In this document: piece by piece, positions 1-13,596 of the stretch
Layout: each line of letters starts with the position of its first letter
Position numbering within the stretch: position 1 is the stretch's first letter
NCBI RefSeq assembly: GCF_015832195.1
Contig: NC_052017.1
Location: forward strand, 90,422,429-90,486,428
Source: Motacilla alba alba
Taxonomy: Eukaryota > Chordata > Aves > Passeriformes > Motacillidae
DNA: 64,000 bases
Direction: 5' to 3'
Made by a program: the position numbers and the translations under genes
The notes under the pieces: model-generated
Seen by the model: the letters and a program-made list of their open reading frames with translations, nothing else
Told to the model about the DNA's origin: nothing
Database searches by the model: none

Positions 1-3000
1 AAAGGACAATTAGTACTAAAAGCTAATTTTTCCTGGGAATGAAAAAGCCATGGAGATTAATAGTTCCTGGTCAAAGGGAGTACCAGCTGAAGAAAAGGAT
101 TAAACATGAAGCAGATTTTTGCTAATGGTGTCTAAGGGACCAATTTTTTTCCTCTAACCTACAAATCAAAGACTGCCTGTGCTAATAATAGCAAACTAAC
201 TCTTTCAAATTCAGCAATTAATTTTTTTAATGGAATGATGAGTGTGTGTTTTGCTAAAAAAACCCCTGTCAGTTTTAGTACAGACCACATAATCTTGTGG
301 TATTTTGAATATTAACTGCCATAAAAATAAAATGCAGGAGGTTTGATTTTGTTTTACCTCAAACAATACTGTTTATCAAAGACTAACACTTTTTTTTAAT
401 TTTCAAGAGCCAAAGATTTTAAATTCTCTAAGCAGTGGAAAAAATATGAGACAATTACTAATTTAAAAATCTTGATATTATTTATAAACATTCTCTACAT
501 ATGTGAAGTATGCTTCATAGCTGTGAATGTACTTCTTTATATTAGTGTTCTAAAGAAAAAAATGGTTACAATTATTATTACGGATATTTTAAGGCCAAAA
601 ATGTATTTTCAATGCTGATTTACATTTCTTTAAAAAACTAAAATACCAATAGCATGAAACAGTAGGCTGAGAACCAACTTCAGCCATTTAAATGCATGTG
701 CTAGGAAAATGTTATTTGATTTAACAGCTAAAGATGTTTCCTTACCAGAGACAGATCTAATAAGACCTTGGAGGAAGTGAGGCTAAATTCAGATAATGCT
801 TATGTACTGAGGGTAAGATGTCTTTGTGAGCAGCAGTCTCTGGCAATAACACCAATTTCTTTGGATGGGAAAGGAAAGATGGAGGTCGCCTCATGGCTCA
901 GGGAAGGGAGGGTGCTTCAGTCAGAGCCTGGTGTTTCACTCAGACACTGCTGAGCTCACAACTCACCACCCCACTGATCTGCTGCCTTCAGAGTGCATCA
1001 TATCCCTCCTCACCAGCCAGGAACACTGGAGCTGTAGATGGGCTCAGGCAGGGGTGGCTTAGTCCTCACATAACTGTAACCAACCACCCTGAGCTGAAAT
1101 TTTTAGTAAGATAGTAGTACAGAAAATGAGATCAATATGCATTTAATTGGATCCTTCCACTTAACAAGCCCAGCTTTCTTTGGTTTCATGTAGATAATGG
1201 TAGAGATGGCTCAATATATTTTCTAGCAGTTTATAAAACTCCAAAACTAAAAAAATCTTACAATATGCTGCTCACTACGTAAGTTAGTGACCACCACCTT
1301 GGCAACACATCACTAGCAACCTAAGCTACATGTTTTATAGTTTTTTCACCAATTGAAACCTATTGTTTCAGTTATTGTTTTCTTGAATAACAGAAGGCTA
1401 ATTAACACCCAGTGCTCTTCACAGAAGTATTTTGTGAATGTTATTGAATGAGTTCTGACAAAATCAAAAAAGAAAACAATTTATTATTTCCAGAAGGGTG
1501 TGTTTATGGACAGAGAATTTTAGTGACTGGTCTCAGACCTTAGAGAATTGGCTGCAACACCCAAGTTACATAAGATAGGATGGGTTATTTTGGTTCAGAA
1601 TCCAGCTGCCTATTAGTTACACACAACACCTTTCACTATTGTTGTGCCCAACTTTTTCTTGGGATCCTGTCTGGATGCCTGCCTAAAAATGTCCCTAACT
1701 GGCTAAGGAGGGTATGACTTCAGTGTTTACCTGATATACAGTCTACCCAGAATTGTACAGATACTTTTTTGTACAGATACAGCACTTTTGCCCCAGGTTA
1801 TCAACCTCTGAAAATGAAGATCTAAAATAAAACTGATGATGTAGCCTTAGCTGCAGGAGAACTCAAAGTCATTTCTCTTTCAGCACAAAGTGGGGACATT
1901 TTCTTTTCCTCTGCAGCGTTGTGGCAGGCTTGGACTGAGTCATTTCTTTGATGTGTAAATGTACCTTAAGAAGGACATTAAATATTTCAAGTAATTGGTA
2001 CGAACATGAAATCTCTCATTAGTGTCTGCTAGACAGCTGCTAAGTGCAGATAAGAAACTGCATGTGCTGGTACAAGAAAATATTCTAAAACTCTTGAGGG
2101 AAGCTTCCTGTCTAGAAATGCCCCACTTCTTTTTGCCCTTCCAGACTATGTCTGTGCAATCTGTGTCTACTGTAAATATTCTGGTTGTGTGGAAAAGTGA
2201 AGCACTGTGTCTGTTAATCTCCTTGTCACAAAGGATTTTCCTTACAGTGACATGACATCCCGCATCTAGGCTGCAGACCAAAACTCTTTTCCCACCTACT
2301 TGCAGAATTGAATTTGAATAGTGCTTATTTAAAACACTTTAATTTGTCACATGTTTGATTTTGAAATGTGTTTTTAATAACATCCAGTGAAGTCCATTCT
2401 AAAACTGATAGGACTGTCTAAAATGAAACGACAACAGTAATTAACATTCTACTTCATGGTTAATTGAAATAGATTATATATTAAGAAAACACAAATTTCA
2501 TATCATAAAACTAGTTAATTAGTCTTCTCAAAGCTGCTTTTATGAAGTCTGTTGTTTTCACAAGCTCTGAATCTGTCTGTTAGTGCAATTTGGATGTAAA
2601 GCAATACTCTGGACTGTCTTTTGTGGAAGAAGAAAGTTTACTTCCCCACATGTACTTCTAGCAGTTTCTGACAAAATCTGGATATACAAATTCATCTTTC
2701 CCAAGACTGAGCAAGATGTCAGTGGGAATTAATTCATGAAAGTGAAAGTAATTTCATAACAGGCTGATTTTCAGCATTCATTGTGGTTCCTGACTGCACT
2801 GAGGAGAGAAGGGCAGTCAAGTGTGTACTGCCAGTATAACCATGTAGAATAATCTAGTTTACTGGGGAGACCAGAGATGAAGGCTGGAAACAGGACTTGA
2901 GTCCTTCAGAGAGCTGGATGTTTTCCCAATACATGGCAGGGTAGAATTGCTGTAGTGAAAATTTGCTCTTTTTTTAGTACTGCTCTGAAAGCGGGGTAGG

Positions 3001-5115
3001 ATGATGTCCTTGCTAGTGCAGAATCCCAAAGTACTGAGAGTAGCTCTCCCTGTTATCTAATGTTGTGACCTGCATTATGCATTAACCATTAATTATTTTA
3101 CAGATTTTTGGTTTTTCAAATTTACAGATTTCTCCTAAGATTACCTTCTTTCCTATAATTTTAGAATTATAAAAGAATACCAGCTGGTAGTTTTGATGAC
3201 TAAAACTTTATGCCTACAGATTGGGATTAAGGCAATCTTTTCTCTGACAGTGGTCTGCAAACACTGAAACCAGAAGGGAGAAAGAAACAATAACAAACCT
3301 CTCAATCATAACAATTTGTGCAGCTCTGACTTTCCAGTGAGCAAGCAGACCATGCTGGTGGACAGGAGCACTGAATCTGACGGCCAACATCACCTTGTGA
3401 GTCTTTTAAGCAACAATGGCTCCAGCATCCTAATGAACAGGGCTGCAGTGCAGTAGATGTTATACAGAGGAAGTGCTCTGTTGCCAGTGAGGCCAAAGGA
3501 GAAATGCTAGTTTAGTTTTGCTTATAAATAAACTTTAAAAGATCACAATAGCTGTCATCAGATAATCAAATTTTAGAGCAATTCTTGAGTTATGCTTGAG
3601 CTACTTCTTGGTCAATCTTGCATTTATGTGCCTTATATTCTGGGACATAAATAGTTTTTCCACTTTTGGACCTTTCTGATATTCAGAACAAATGTTTTCC
3701 TTTAGTGCTGTAAGGAGAATCATAGCACAGCCCCTTGCAGGAAGTACAGTCATAAATGATGCTGTGATAGTACATTAGATATTTGGTGCTTGGCTTGCCT
3801 TCTGCAATCCAGGAACAATTAAGTGATAAAAACACCTGGTTTAGCCATTAGTGCTAACTATCAATTTGTCTCAAGTTGTCTTAAGTACATAACACAATTA
3901 AGTTTATTTCAGAACTTTTTTTTATACATTATTTTGAAGTGTTTGCTGTCTTTTTAAACCTGATGATGAGTTCATAAATAAATATATTTTAGTCTTCCAG
4001 TCAATCTAACAAATTACCTGCTCCTAAAACCCCTGCATTTCTATGTCATTAAACACTGAAGGTGGAGCAACACTAATATTGCATATATTTTAGAAATATT
4101 GTTCTGTGGCACAGCAATGGAAAATGTTGGTAGCTTTTTCATTAAAAACCTGTGTTTTATGCTCAGCTCTGCCTAAAATATCCTTATATAACCTCCTGAG
4201 TGAAATGCATGATACGTACTTACTCCTGAACAATAGCACTCAGAGGCCTTGACTGATGCTAAGGGGTTTGAGTGTTCAGGAATATTACCATATGTAAGTG
4301 GGAGAGCTGGGACTGCACAGCTCAGTGAATATTCCTCTGAGCTATAGATAGCTTTTGGAAAAGGTATCAAATGCAATTTAAAAATGCCCAAGTGCCCACA
4401 ATTCATAGCCCTGTTATCTGGCATTACTGAGTATTTTTGGTCTGTTTAGAGTCTGATCTAATTTTTGTGCCAGATACTGCAATCGGGGTTGCTTATTTTC
4501 CAATACATTATTAAGGCAAATTCAGAAATACCTGTGCAGAGAGAAAAGATACAAGTTATCTAACCCTTTGATCTGGCAAACAAAAAAAGCATGATTTTTG
4601 AGTGACAATCAAAATTATCACTGCCCACATTAAGAAGCAAGATGGAACATTTTGAATACATCAGTAATGAGCCACAAGACCATCCTAATTGTGTAGTAAA
4701 TTCCTCTTTCTTAGCAACCCTCAATTCAGCAGTGCTCTGTAGCATTCAAACTGCAAAAGGCATAGTGATCCAATTTTTTATTACTGTGAATTAATCTCCT
4801 TCTAGTCAACCCAGAATATAGAAGTTGTCTTGCCATTTTTGTGATCCCTTTCTTTTTCATCTTCCTAATTACATTAATAGTAATGTTCTATTTTTTTCAT
4901 CCTGACACAATTGTAAATCTTTCACATACAAGCTCCACACCATTTGAGGTCTCTAGAAGAAGGATCTATGTTGTTTCTAGTTTTGGTTTCATACCAAGAT
5001 GCTATTTGAATGTGTTGTACACCTTCAGCATGTGGGTACTCATACTGAAGTCAACAGGTGACTCATACATAGAGAGAAGCATATGGTTAAGTGGCTAAGT
5101 AGTAGGTTTTTTTCC

Positions 5116-5132
5116 TTTTTTTTTTTTTTTTT
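5116..5132 (+). repeat. T17 homopolymer
   Basis: Uninterrupted run of 17 T followed by CCAG. It resembles a strong polypyrimidine tract plus acceptor, but no coding sequence follows. Read on the minus strand it could be the poly(A) tail of a decayed retroposon, though I recognise no body next to it. Confidence 0.85.
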
Positions 5133-8100
5133 CCAGATTAGGATCTCAAATCATGCTGGAAAAGCCTGAATATAACAAAACTGCTCTTCTTCCACTGTGG
5201 GGAAGAGCAAGACACCTGACATAGTTCCATATTTCCTGTCTGTGTGCCATGAAGCTATATTTTGTGGGATTTCTTTCTATATGAGTGTATGAGGTTAGAG
5301 GAAAAGCCGATGTAGCATGATCATGTGCAACCACAATGATTACATAGACTTCGTTATGTAACTGGAAGGCTGGATGAGCAGTTCTGCTAATGCTTTGCAG
5401 AGATAATCTGTTTGAGTTCTATGAAGACTGACAGTGTAATATCGGGTTTTGATACCATAACCAAGGTTTTGTTGCATAGATACAAAACAAGATTGCGTCC
5501 TAGCCAGTATTCCAGGTTTATTTCTTTGTACGGCTCTGCACGGAGTTTCTGTTCAGGTCATGAAGTAGTGCTAGGTTTTCACTCTTCATTCTATTCATTA
5601 GCTTTGAAGGGGCTGATTTAAATGCATCAGTATTCTGTTTCTCTTTCATATGCATTCCTTATCTGTATTTGCAATATATTAATTGCATTAGAGTAATCTA
5701 TTTAGCGTAATCCATTCATGGTTTTGGTTTTCTTGTTTTGTTTTTTTTTTGTTTTTATATTGCCCATTCATGTGATGGAAAGCAAAGAGACTTCTGAGAA
5801 CAGGGCCAAAACCCAGCTATTTCTCTCCATCCTGGATTTTAGCTAAGCATTAGGTGTTTACTCTCTTTGGCATTTGTGTGGAGACAGATCCATGTTGACA
5901 TGAATCCTAGGAATTCCTCTTTTTTGGTGAGTTTGCTGTTACTCACGAATATTTCTTACCATATATGCAGTCTTTCTCCTGTTTGAAAGGAGAGGAGGCA
6001 GTTGCAGAGGAGGATTCCCAGTTCTGGATCTGAGCAGACTGAAGTGCCTGCCATGGAACCATCATTCACAGGCTGAGGCATCTGGGAGAGGTCAGTGGTC
6101 AGGCACAGCTTAGCACTCCTTCCAGGATAACTTCTGCTCTGCTAGAACGTTGAAATGCCTTCTAAAAGCACTTCAGTTGCTGTCAGCTGTGCTCTGGCAG
6201 ATGGACTCTGGGCAATTTACTGCCACCAAATAACCAAGCCTGATATCTATTGAGGCTCTCCAGATTGCTACCAGAAGTGGCAGAATGACATTTTGGCTGC
6301 CATAGAGTGCCACCTAAGTCATTAACCTAAAAGAAAGTCAGCAGTGATTTTAAGTTTATGTGTGAGCACTGAATCACAGCAAGTATATCATCCATTCTGC
6401 CTTGTGGCTGCAGTGGCAGTAGCCTGTGCCAGAAGCAAACAGCTCAGATTGGTGACCTCTTGAATCTTCATGAATTCCCAGAGACTGCAGACGATAAATC
6501 TGTCATCGGCTGCCCTGGGAGTTTAAATGTCTAACTTGGATAGTTTGATACTCTGGTACTTTGAATCAATCTCTCTTTGAAAAAGCGGGAAAAAAACCCC
6601 TAAAAAAACCATCAAACACCATCTCCACTCCTCCCCAGTCTTCCCACCTCCAACCCCTATACAGAGCTTTTAAAGCAGATGTTTGGAATCAGCCCCTTGT
6701 GTTAGGTGCGTGTTTATCTTTTTGTAGTTCCTTATGTTTCATTTCTTTTGCCCATCACCTCACAGCTTTGCAGTAACCTCTTCCGTATGAAATTGTATTT
6801 TAAAATGAAATAAATTAACTCTTTTTCTCACAGTCACTATTCCATTTACAGTCAAAGAGCAGTAAGAATCCATGCCAACTACATCACGTCATCGAGCCTG
6901 GTCTCTCAGGTCTCTTTTCATTCTGATTAATTTATCACTTCAGCCCATTTGCCAAGTTTAGACTTACGGTTTAATGCCAAGATCAAGCTCTGGAATTATT
7001 TAAAATAAAGACATAACCATGGTTATACTTAAATAGGGTTTCATTTTTGTAACTATTTTTAAGGATATCTGTTTCCAAAGCAGACTCTTTTCTTTCTAAA
7101 CTACAATATTTGAGGGATGTGGAGAAAATATTCTCTGAAATTCAGCTGGTAGCTAAGGGGATCAGGCACTGGAATTTCTCAAATTCTTCTGCAATCTTAC
7201 CTATACAGTGAAATTCCAGCAGGACAAATGTTTCATTATTAAGGTACAAATTATTTTACTGATGGTGACCATTACATAAGAGAAAACTGTGATCTGCCCT
7301 TCTAAAATGTGTTTGCTGAAGAGCAATGGATTGTAGAGGATGAATCCGGAGCTGAACATCCCAATCCCTGCAGGAGTATGCTGGTTTCATCTCCATACTC
7401 TTCAACCTGACCTGTCCTGCCTTTAGGTTTTCAAGGGTGCCAAAATGCTGCTGTACCTGAGAGGTCAGCTCTAAACAGGGATATGTCAGCATTGCTGACA
7501 TGTGTGTAGGTCTTGGCTATTGCATTGAGAGTTTTCTTCATTCTGGTGTTCTGCTGAACACAACAGAACCAGTGAATACACTTCCAAGCCCAATGGATGT
7601 TTTAATATGTGTGAAAAATGGATTATCAGGAATGAGTATAAATCATATCAGCTCAGGTGCCGAAGTGTCATATCACAATGAAAGTCCTCTGCAGTGGATT
7701 GTACTGTTCCTGTAGTACCATAGGTGCTCCAGACCTGGCTATTTAAATGGTCTCATTCTTGTAAAGGGATAAATGGCAAATATTTCATGTACATTGACAA
7801 AATCTGATCACAGAACTTTTCTTGCAAGACTTGGTCTATCTAAGTTCACACAAAACCAGATCAGGGCTGAGGCTCCTCACTGCTCATAGCTAAAGAACTC
7901 TTACCACAATAACAAACAAATTGAAAACAAATTAATGATGAAGCGTTGCAATTTGGACAGTAGTTGTTCTTCCTTTCATGTTTACATCATCTGGCTATTC
8001 AATGGCAGCTGATTTTAAAAAATCCCTCTCCCTAGTCTCAGGTGATGGATAAGGGAGCTGTCAGGCTTCCATGAGAAGGTTCTGATGGCCATGACATAAA

Positions 8101-11100
8101 CACATGCAATACAATATTTGAAATAATTAAATTTATCAGATGAAGTTTAGGACAAAGAAAAAAAACAGCACTCACTTGCATCTATTGTTTTTGGTGTAGA
8201 CCTCTCTGATGAATTTAGCCAGAACTGACACATTATTTTTGTGGCTTTTGAGCCTTGTCACTAATGTTGGCTCCCTAATATTCTAGCTCAGCCTATCCTG
8301 GGATGCCTGTGGCCACTCTTATTATTTGTTTAGTTTCCCAATACGTGTCAGTGTTAAATCAGTGAGGTAGATGAACAGCTGTGGCAAAAAAGAATAAAAG
8401 GTATTTCTTTGCTATGGTACTATATGTTCCATGTGTGCAGACCATGAATCCTACAAATTACTACGATACAATTACTACAATATTCCTACATACAATACAC
8501 TCAAAAACCATAAAATATTTCTTTTATTTCTTTTATATCCCTTAAATGTGTAACAAAAACTTGATCTTTATCACTGTTAGCAATATGGCAGAATAGCAGC
8601 AAACTTAGGACTATTTATCTCAATTTATTATGATTAAAAATATAAAAGAAATATATTGTTACAGAGGAATGTCTTTTCCTAGCCAATTTAGTGCTCATCC
8701 CTCTGTCTGAGATTGCTTGTGGACCAATATAACTAGTTTTATTGCTATTTATTTGGACAAATGTCAGTCATATATTTCTCTTGACCTTTTAGTCTATTTA
8801 AAGCAAAAAGGAAATAGATATTTATTGTTTGCCAGCCCTTTTTTCGTCTCATTTCACTGCATATGTTCTGCAATCCAGTTTTCTGCAGTTTTCTTCTGCA
8901 GGCAAGCTGACTGCATTCATTTCATTCACCATTCTGCCATCTGTGAAGTAATTAACTTTTGACTTATGGAAAAAAAATCATGAAGAATGACAATCATTTT
9001 ATTTGTTTCCAGTACCTCTGGAAGATCAGCAGTAATATTGTTTCTATTTAAGCCAGGGGTATGCATGAACATCCAAAATCTGGAAATTGCAGAGTTTCTT
9101 TTACAGTAGCCATTGGAATTTTACTACAGCTAAAATTTTACTGTCATGACTGTGAGGGGTGCTACTGTGAGCTGTATTTCTGCATCTGGGTTGGCTGTGG
9201 CCCTGAAACTTAATATGAGGACTGGGCTAAACTGTCTGATACAGATTGGCATCCTCCTCTACCAAACCACAGCACCCCTAGAAGCAAGATTGGCAAAAGC
9301 ATTTGGAGATTTATAATGTTTTATGTGGTTTGAGGTAGGAGAGAAAAAAATTATATTTTTTCCAATTTACAAGGAGATTTATGTTACTATGAAATATAAA
9401 ATATGATATTAGTTTTCATGTTAAAAGGAAGACACTTTTACAGGACTGTTATAGTGCTTACCCCAGTAGAAGATCACAAGTCATGTTCTGTTGTGTGGAG
9501 GAGCAGAGAACTGGCAAAAATTCTGTTTACCTACTTTGATTATAGCAATTCACAGCCTGATGAACTAGCCTGAAGCATTCACATTCACACTATAGAGCAA
9601 CCATGTGTAGTTACTCATCCAGATTGGTGCAATGATTACCTTTCTTCCCTTCTGTTTTAATCCAGTTGAGTTGACACAGGGTGAATTAACAGATATGGCA
9701 GAAATGCATGCTGCCTTTACCAGTTTTTCCGCTCCTTGCCCCAGGTGTTGCCCTTTCCCAAGCAGGGCTGGCTGGACCACACATGAGGTTTGCAGCTCAG
9801 AAGATGAAAAGAATTATAGTATCTGGGGGAGTATTTTCCTGCAGTTGTTTGGGGACTGCTTCAGGTGTGGTTTAAGCATCCTTTGGCATGGTTATAGAAT
9901 AGCTTCAGGCATCTTACTTCAATCCTCACTGTGAGTTGACAATATCAGAATTGCAGTCTTTCCTTTAGAGCTGTTAATATTTCAGGAAACATTTCCTGGG
10001 ATAGCAATTTCGTGACCTTTTCTCCACAGTACTTTTTGTTTCAGTAGCAAGCCTGTCAAATAGCTCTTTCTCATATGACTGCCAGGGATACTTCACCTGT
10101 CCAGTGGGTGAACTGAATGGATTGCATGGAGAATGACTGAGGAAACAGAGTTTCAGGCCAGGAGTGAGAGCAATTTTAGGCGAATTAGGGTTACAGCATA
10201 ACAGACTATCCATAAGCCAGCTCTCCTGGTGAACCAGAGGACATCCTGCCAGCTAAAAACATTGAAAGAGATCAACAGAGACCGGGAAGGATGGTCAGGG
10301 AGCAGATATACTAATCCACAGTCAGGCTCCATCTGGTGGGATTTGAAACTACTGTGTCTGTAACAGGGCTGGGAACAGTGGCAGAGCCATTGCCACTTTC
10401 CACTCTGCATACTGGAGAAAGGAAAATATTCACCACAAGTGACCATCAAAGCACAGGAGCATGCCAGCTGCTCATCTCTCCAGCCTTTGCAAATCTTGTA
10501 GAGAAACATTGCTAAATTGTTAAATGAAATAGGTTACAAATTCTTATTTTCTAATAGGTTCTCCATCCCAGATGCTCTGACAGCTGTCCAGCTATATTCA
10601 GCATTTTTTTTTTCTGAGGGGATGGGAAGGATTTTAATAGAATATAAATCAAATAAATTTTTTATTTCAAATACATATTTTAAATGGCTGGTGAACTATG
10701 TCTTTCTTTCCCGAAGTTATTTCCTTTCCAGAGTGCCACAGATTTAGGTCTTATTAAGAAAATTTAGAAATTCAGGTTTGCTTATGTTCATTGTCTCACA
10801 GCTCTGTCTTGTAGTTTCAACTATTCATTCAAAATTAGAAAAATATGAATATGGATAACATTCTTGAAAACTGTGGATGGGTGCTGTGGTACTGCTGGAA
10901 TCAAAAATCTGGCACAGTATTACCTGTCACAGTCTTTTGTCTTCGTTTTCTGTCCAGGTCATGAAATTTTTTTATTCATAGTCCTGCACAGCCCAAACCC
11001 AAGTTTTCCAGGGATTTAGTTAATGTTGTCATTATGCTGTCATTGCCTTTCAGAAGACAAGGCATTCATTTCTGTAACATCTGGTGCAAGATGGTTCAAT

Positions 11101-13564
11101 CCCCCCAATTTGTGCAAATCCTGCTGTAGTTTAAGTGCTTTGTAGTGTTTTAATGTCTGGAACCGTTTAGTAGAAGCAGCAAAATTTAGTAATGCACAGT
11201 CCAGTTCTCTCTTCATATGAGTATGTAAAATAAGTATTGCTTATAATAGCTCTGTAGGATAGAACCTTTTAACCTTTAACCCTGCTGCAGAGTGTGAAAT
11301 GGCATCCTTCTGCCATTGTATGCTCTACCCAGTGGAAATCTACATGTGTTGTTACTTGATTGACTAATCTGCTCTGCCTTGGGCACCCAGGAATGGGATT
11401 GGTTTTTTGGGTTACAACTACTGGGGGTTGCTGCAGACAAAGGTATTGTAGGTACAGGCAAACTTGATGAAGGATGAAATGTGCCAAAGTTTGTGCTTCT
11501 TTTTTTTTTGTTTACCTGATAGATCAGATGTTAAATTTAATCACCTCAAATTGTATCAATGTTTTACCAACTTCTGAACTAGATTATCAGACAGTTTCCC
11601 TGGCTCTCATTTAAGTTGCTTCTCTTTGTAAATTATAAGACTGTCTTTCTCGGAGCAGCTTTGCTATCTTTAGAAATATTTGCTATTTTAAGAATAACTT
11701 GCATAAACAGTCGGTTTAATTGCACTGGATTATGCAAAGTATTTTCTGGATTTGTGGTAGAGGTAGCTCAGTATGCAAAAGTGCCCAAAAAAAGAAAGGA
11801 AATATGTTTTCTAGCTGTTAAATGTTAGGGACTAATTTACTCTTCTGTATTTAATCAATTCTAATTGGTCAGCATAGCATGGTTGAAATATATGCCCATT
11901 CAGTGTAAAATGCTATGTATGTTGCTTGTTGAAGTAGTTGTTACCAGTCTTAAAGACCTGAATTAATATTCAGATATCATTATCAGTTAAAGACATTCTA
12001 TCTGTTACTCAATAAGCATTTTTGAGTCTTTATTATTGAATACCAGAATATTGTGTCATACTTTCTGTACAGACTCAGTTCCACTTGTCATTGCTATCAA
12101 AATATAAGGCTGCTTTTTTCTTAGCTATTGATACAATGACAACTAAAATATCACTCTCCCTAAAGATCCTTCTTGGTTTATTGTGATAGATAAGGTATGA
12201 CATTAAACACTCTGGTGATTCTATAAATTAAAACATGTATAGAAGATTTCATTTACATGTTTATTTTTCTTTTCTAAGTGTTCACCTAAAGTTTTGTTCC
12301 TTGCCATTGCTGACAAGAACCTCATGCTAAGCTTTAAGCAGACAAAAAAAAACCAAATGAACAAAACTTAGTCCAAACTCCAAACTTACATACCAGATGA
12401 CAGCGAGTGGTCAACAATAGAGCATTAATAAAGCATTTATCACTCAACAGAATCAAGGAGAGTTTCAGGGACAATTCACAGGAAAGAAGGGGATTTAGCT
12501 CAGAAGATTCATACAGCTTACTCTGGGATGGGGCAATATTCCCTTGGGTAGTCCTGTAATCCTGTGGCATACTCTTGCCATGAGAGTTGTCCCTTTCTGT
12601 TGGCAGATTACACATTAGCCAGTTTGGCCTTTTTCACTGGCACATCTCTTACTAGCCAGAGTTTTTTATTTATTTCATAGATTCAACCAATCCATCTTGA
12701 ACAATATGGATTACCTATTTCTAGGAGGAACAAACACAATAGTTTCTTATTTCTACTAGTTTTGCTATCTGAGATTGTGGTAACGTTTGAGAGTTTCATC
12801 TTGACCTCTTGAAACCATTTTCTCAATAGAAATCACTCAATATCAAAGTCCAGTTTTCTGCAGAGTTCAAATGTGTTGAATTTCAGAGTTAGAGTGTAAG
12901 ACTCATTCTTTTCTTCAGGGAACAATAAGAACCCAGAGACTGGAGCTTGCCCTTGTGTCACCAGAGACTCAGTGGACAACTGTCCAGGGCTCTTCAGTAT
13001 GCTGTTCATTCTGCTGAGTCCGAAACCTGTCACTTTGGAAGCTGCAGAATAAATATCCTCTTCAGTACACTCTTTCATATTATTCCTTTCAATCCTTGAA
13101 TGAAATACCATCTGGTCTTGATGACTTACTGTAATTGCATCTCTAATTGCTCTGTAGCTTCCTCAGAGAGTTCAATCTCAGGGAAGGACGTATTCAGATG
13201 CACCATTAAAATTGCCTTCAGTATAGCAATTCAGTTATCAGGTCTCCTTTTTCTACATCTCACTGTATCCAAATTGTGTAGAAGAATGAAGGCTACCATA
13301 AGGATTTTTCTGGCCTACAGGAATCCTACTTTGGTTAAATAGAGATTTTTTTTCTTGGAAAATACGTTACAAATCTGACAAGTAGAGAAATAAGATAAAT
13401 TTGGAACCCCTTAACACTGAAAAATCTGAAAAATCTGATATTTATTATCACTTCTGTTGATTACATCTCTCTAGTCTCAGGATTGAAATTATCATTGTCA
13501 ATCACAATGATATTACACCTTTACTATGAATGCTTTCCTGTGTTTAAAGTCTCAATCCTTATGC

Positions 13565-13596
13565 TGTTCTGATGTTGCTCTGTTCTGATGTTGCTC
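13565..13596. repeat. Exact 16-bp tandem duplication
   Basis: The 16-mer TGTTCTGATGTTGCTC at 13565-13580 is repeated without change at 13581-13596. Identity of the copies points to a recent replication-slippage event. Confidence 0.9.

Noticed and set aside
5101..5140. T17 followed by CCAG as a splice acceptor
   Set aside because: No open frame with GABBR2 or other recognisable coding content follows.
10153..10509. 118-codon open frame on the minus strand
   Set aside because: No recognisable motif, and no splice or promoter context. Consistent with chance in 64 kb read in six frames.
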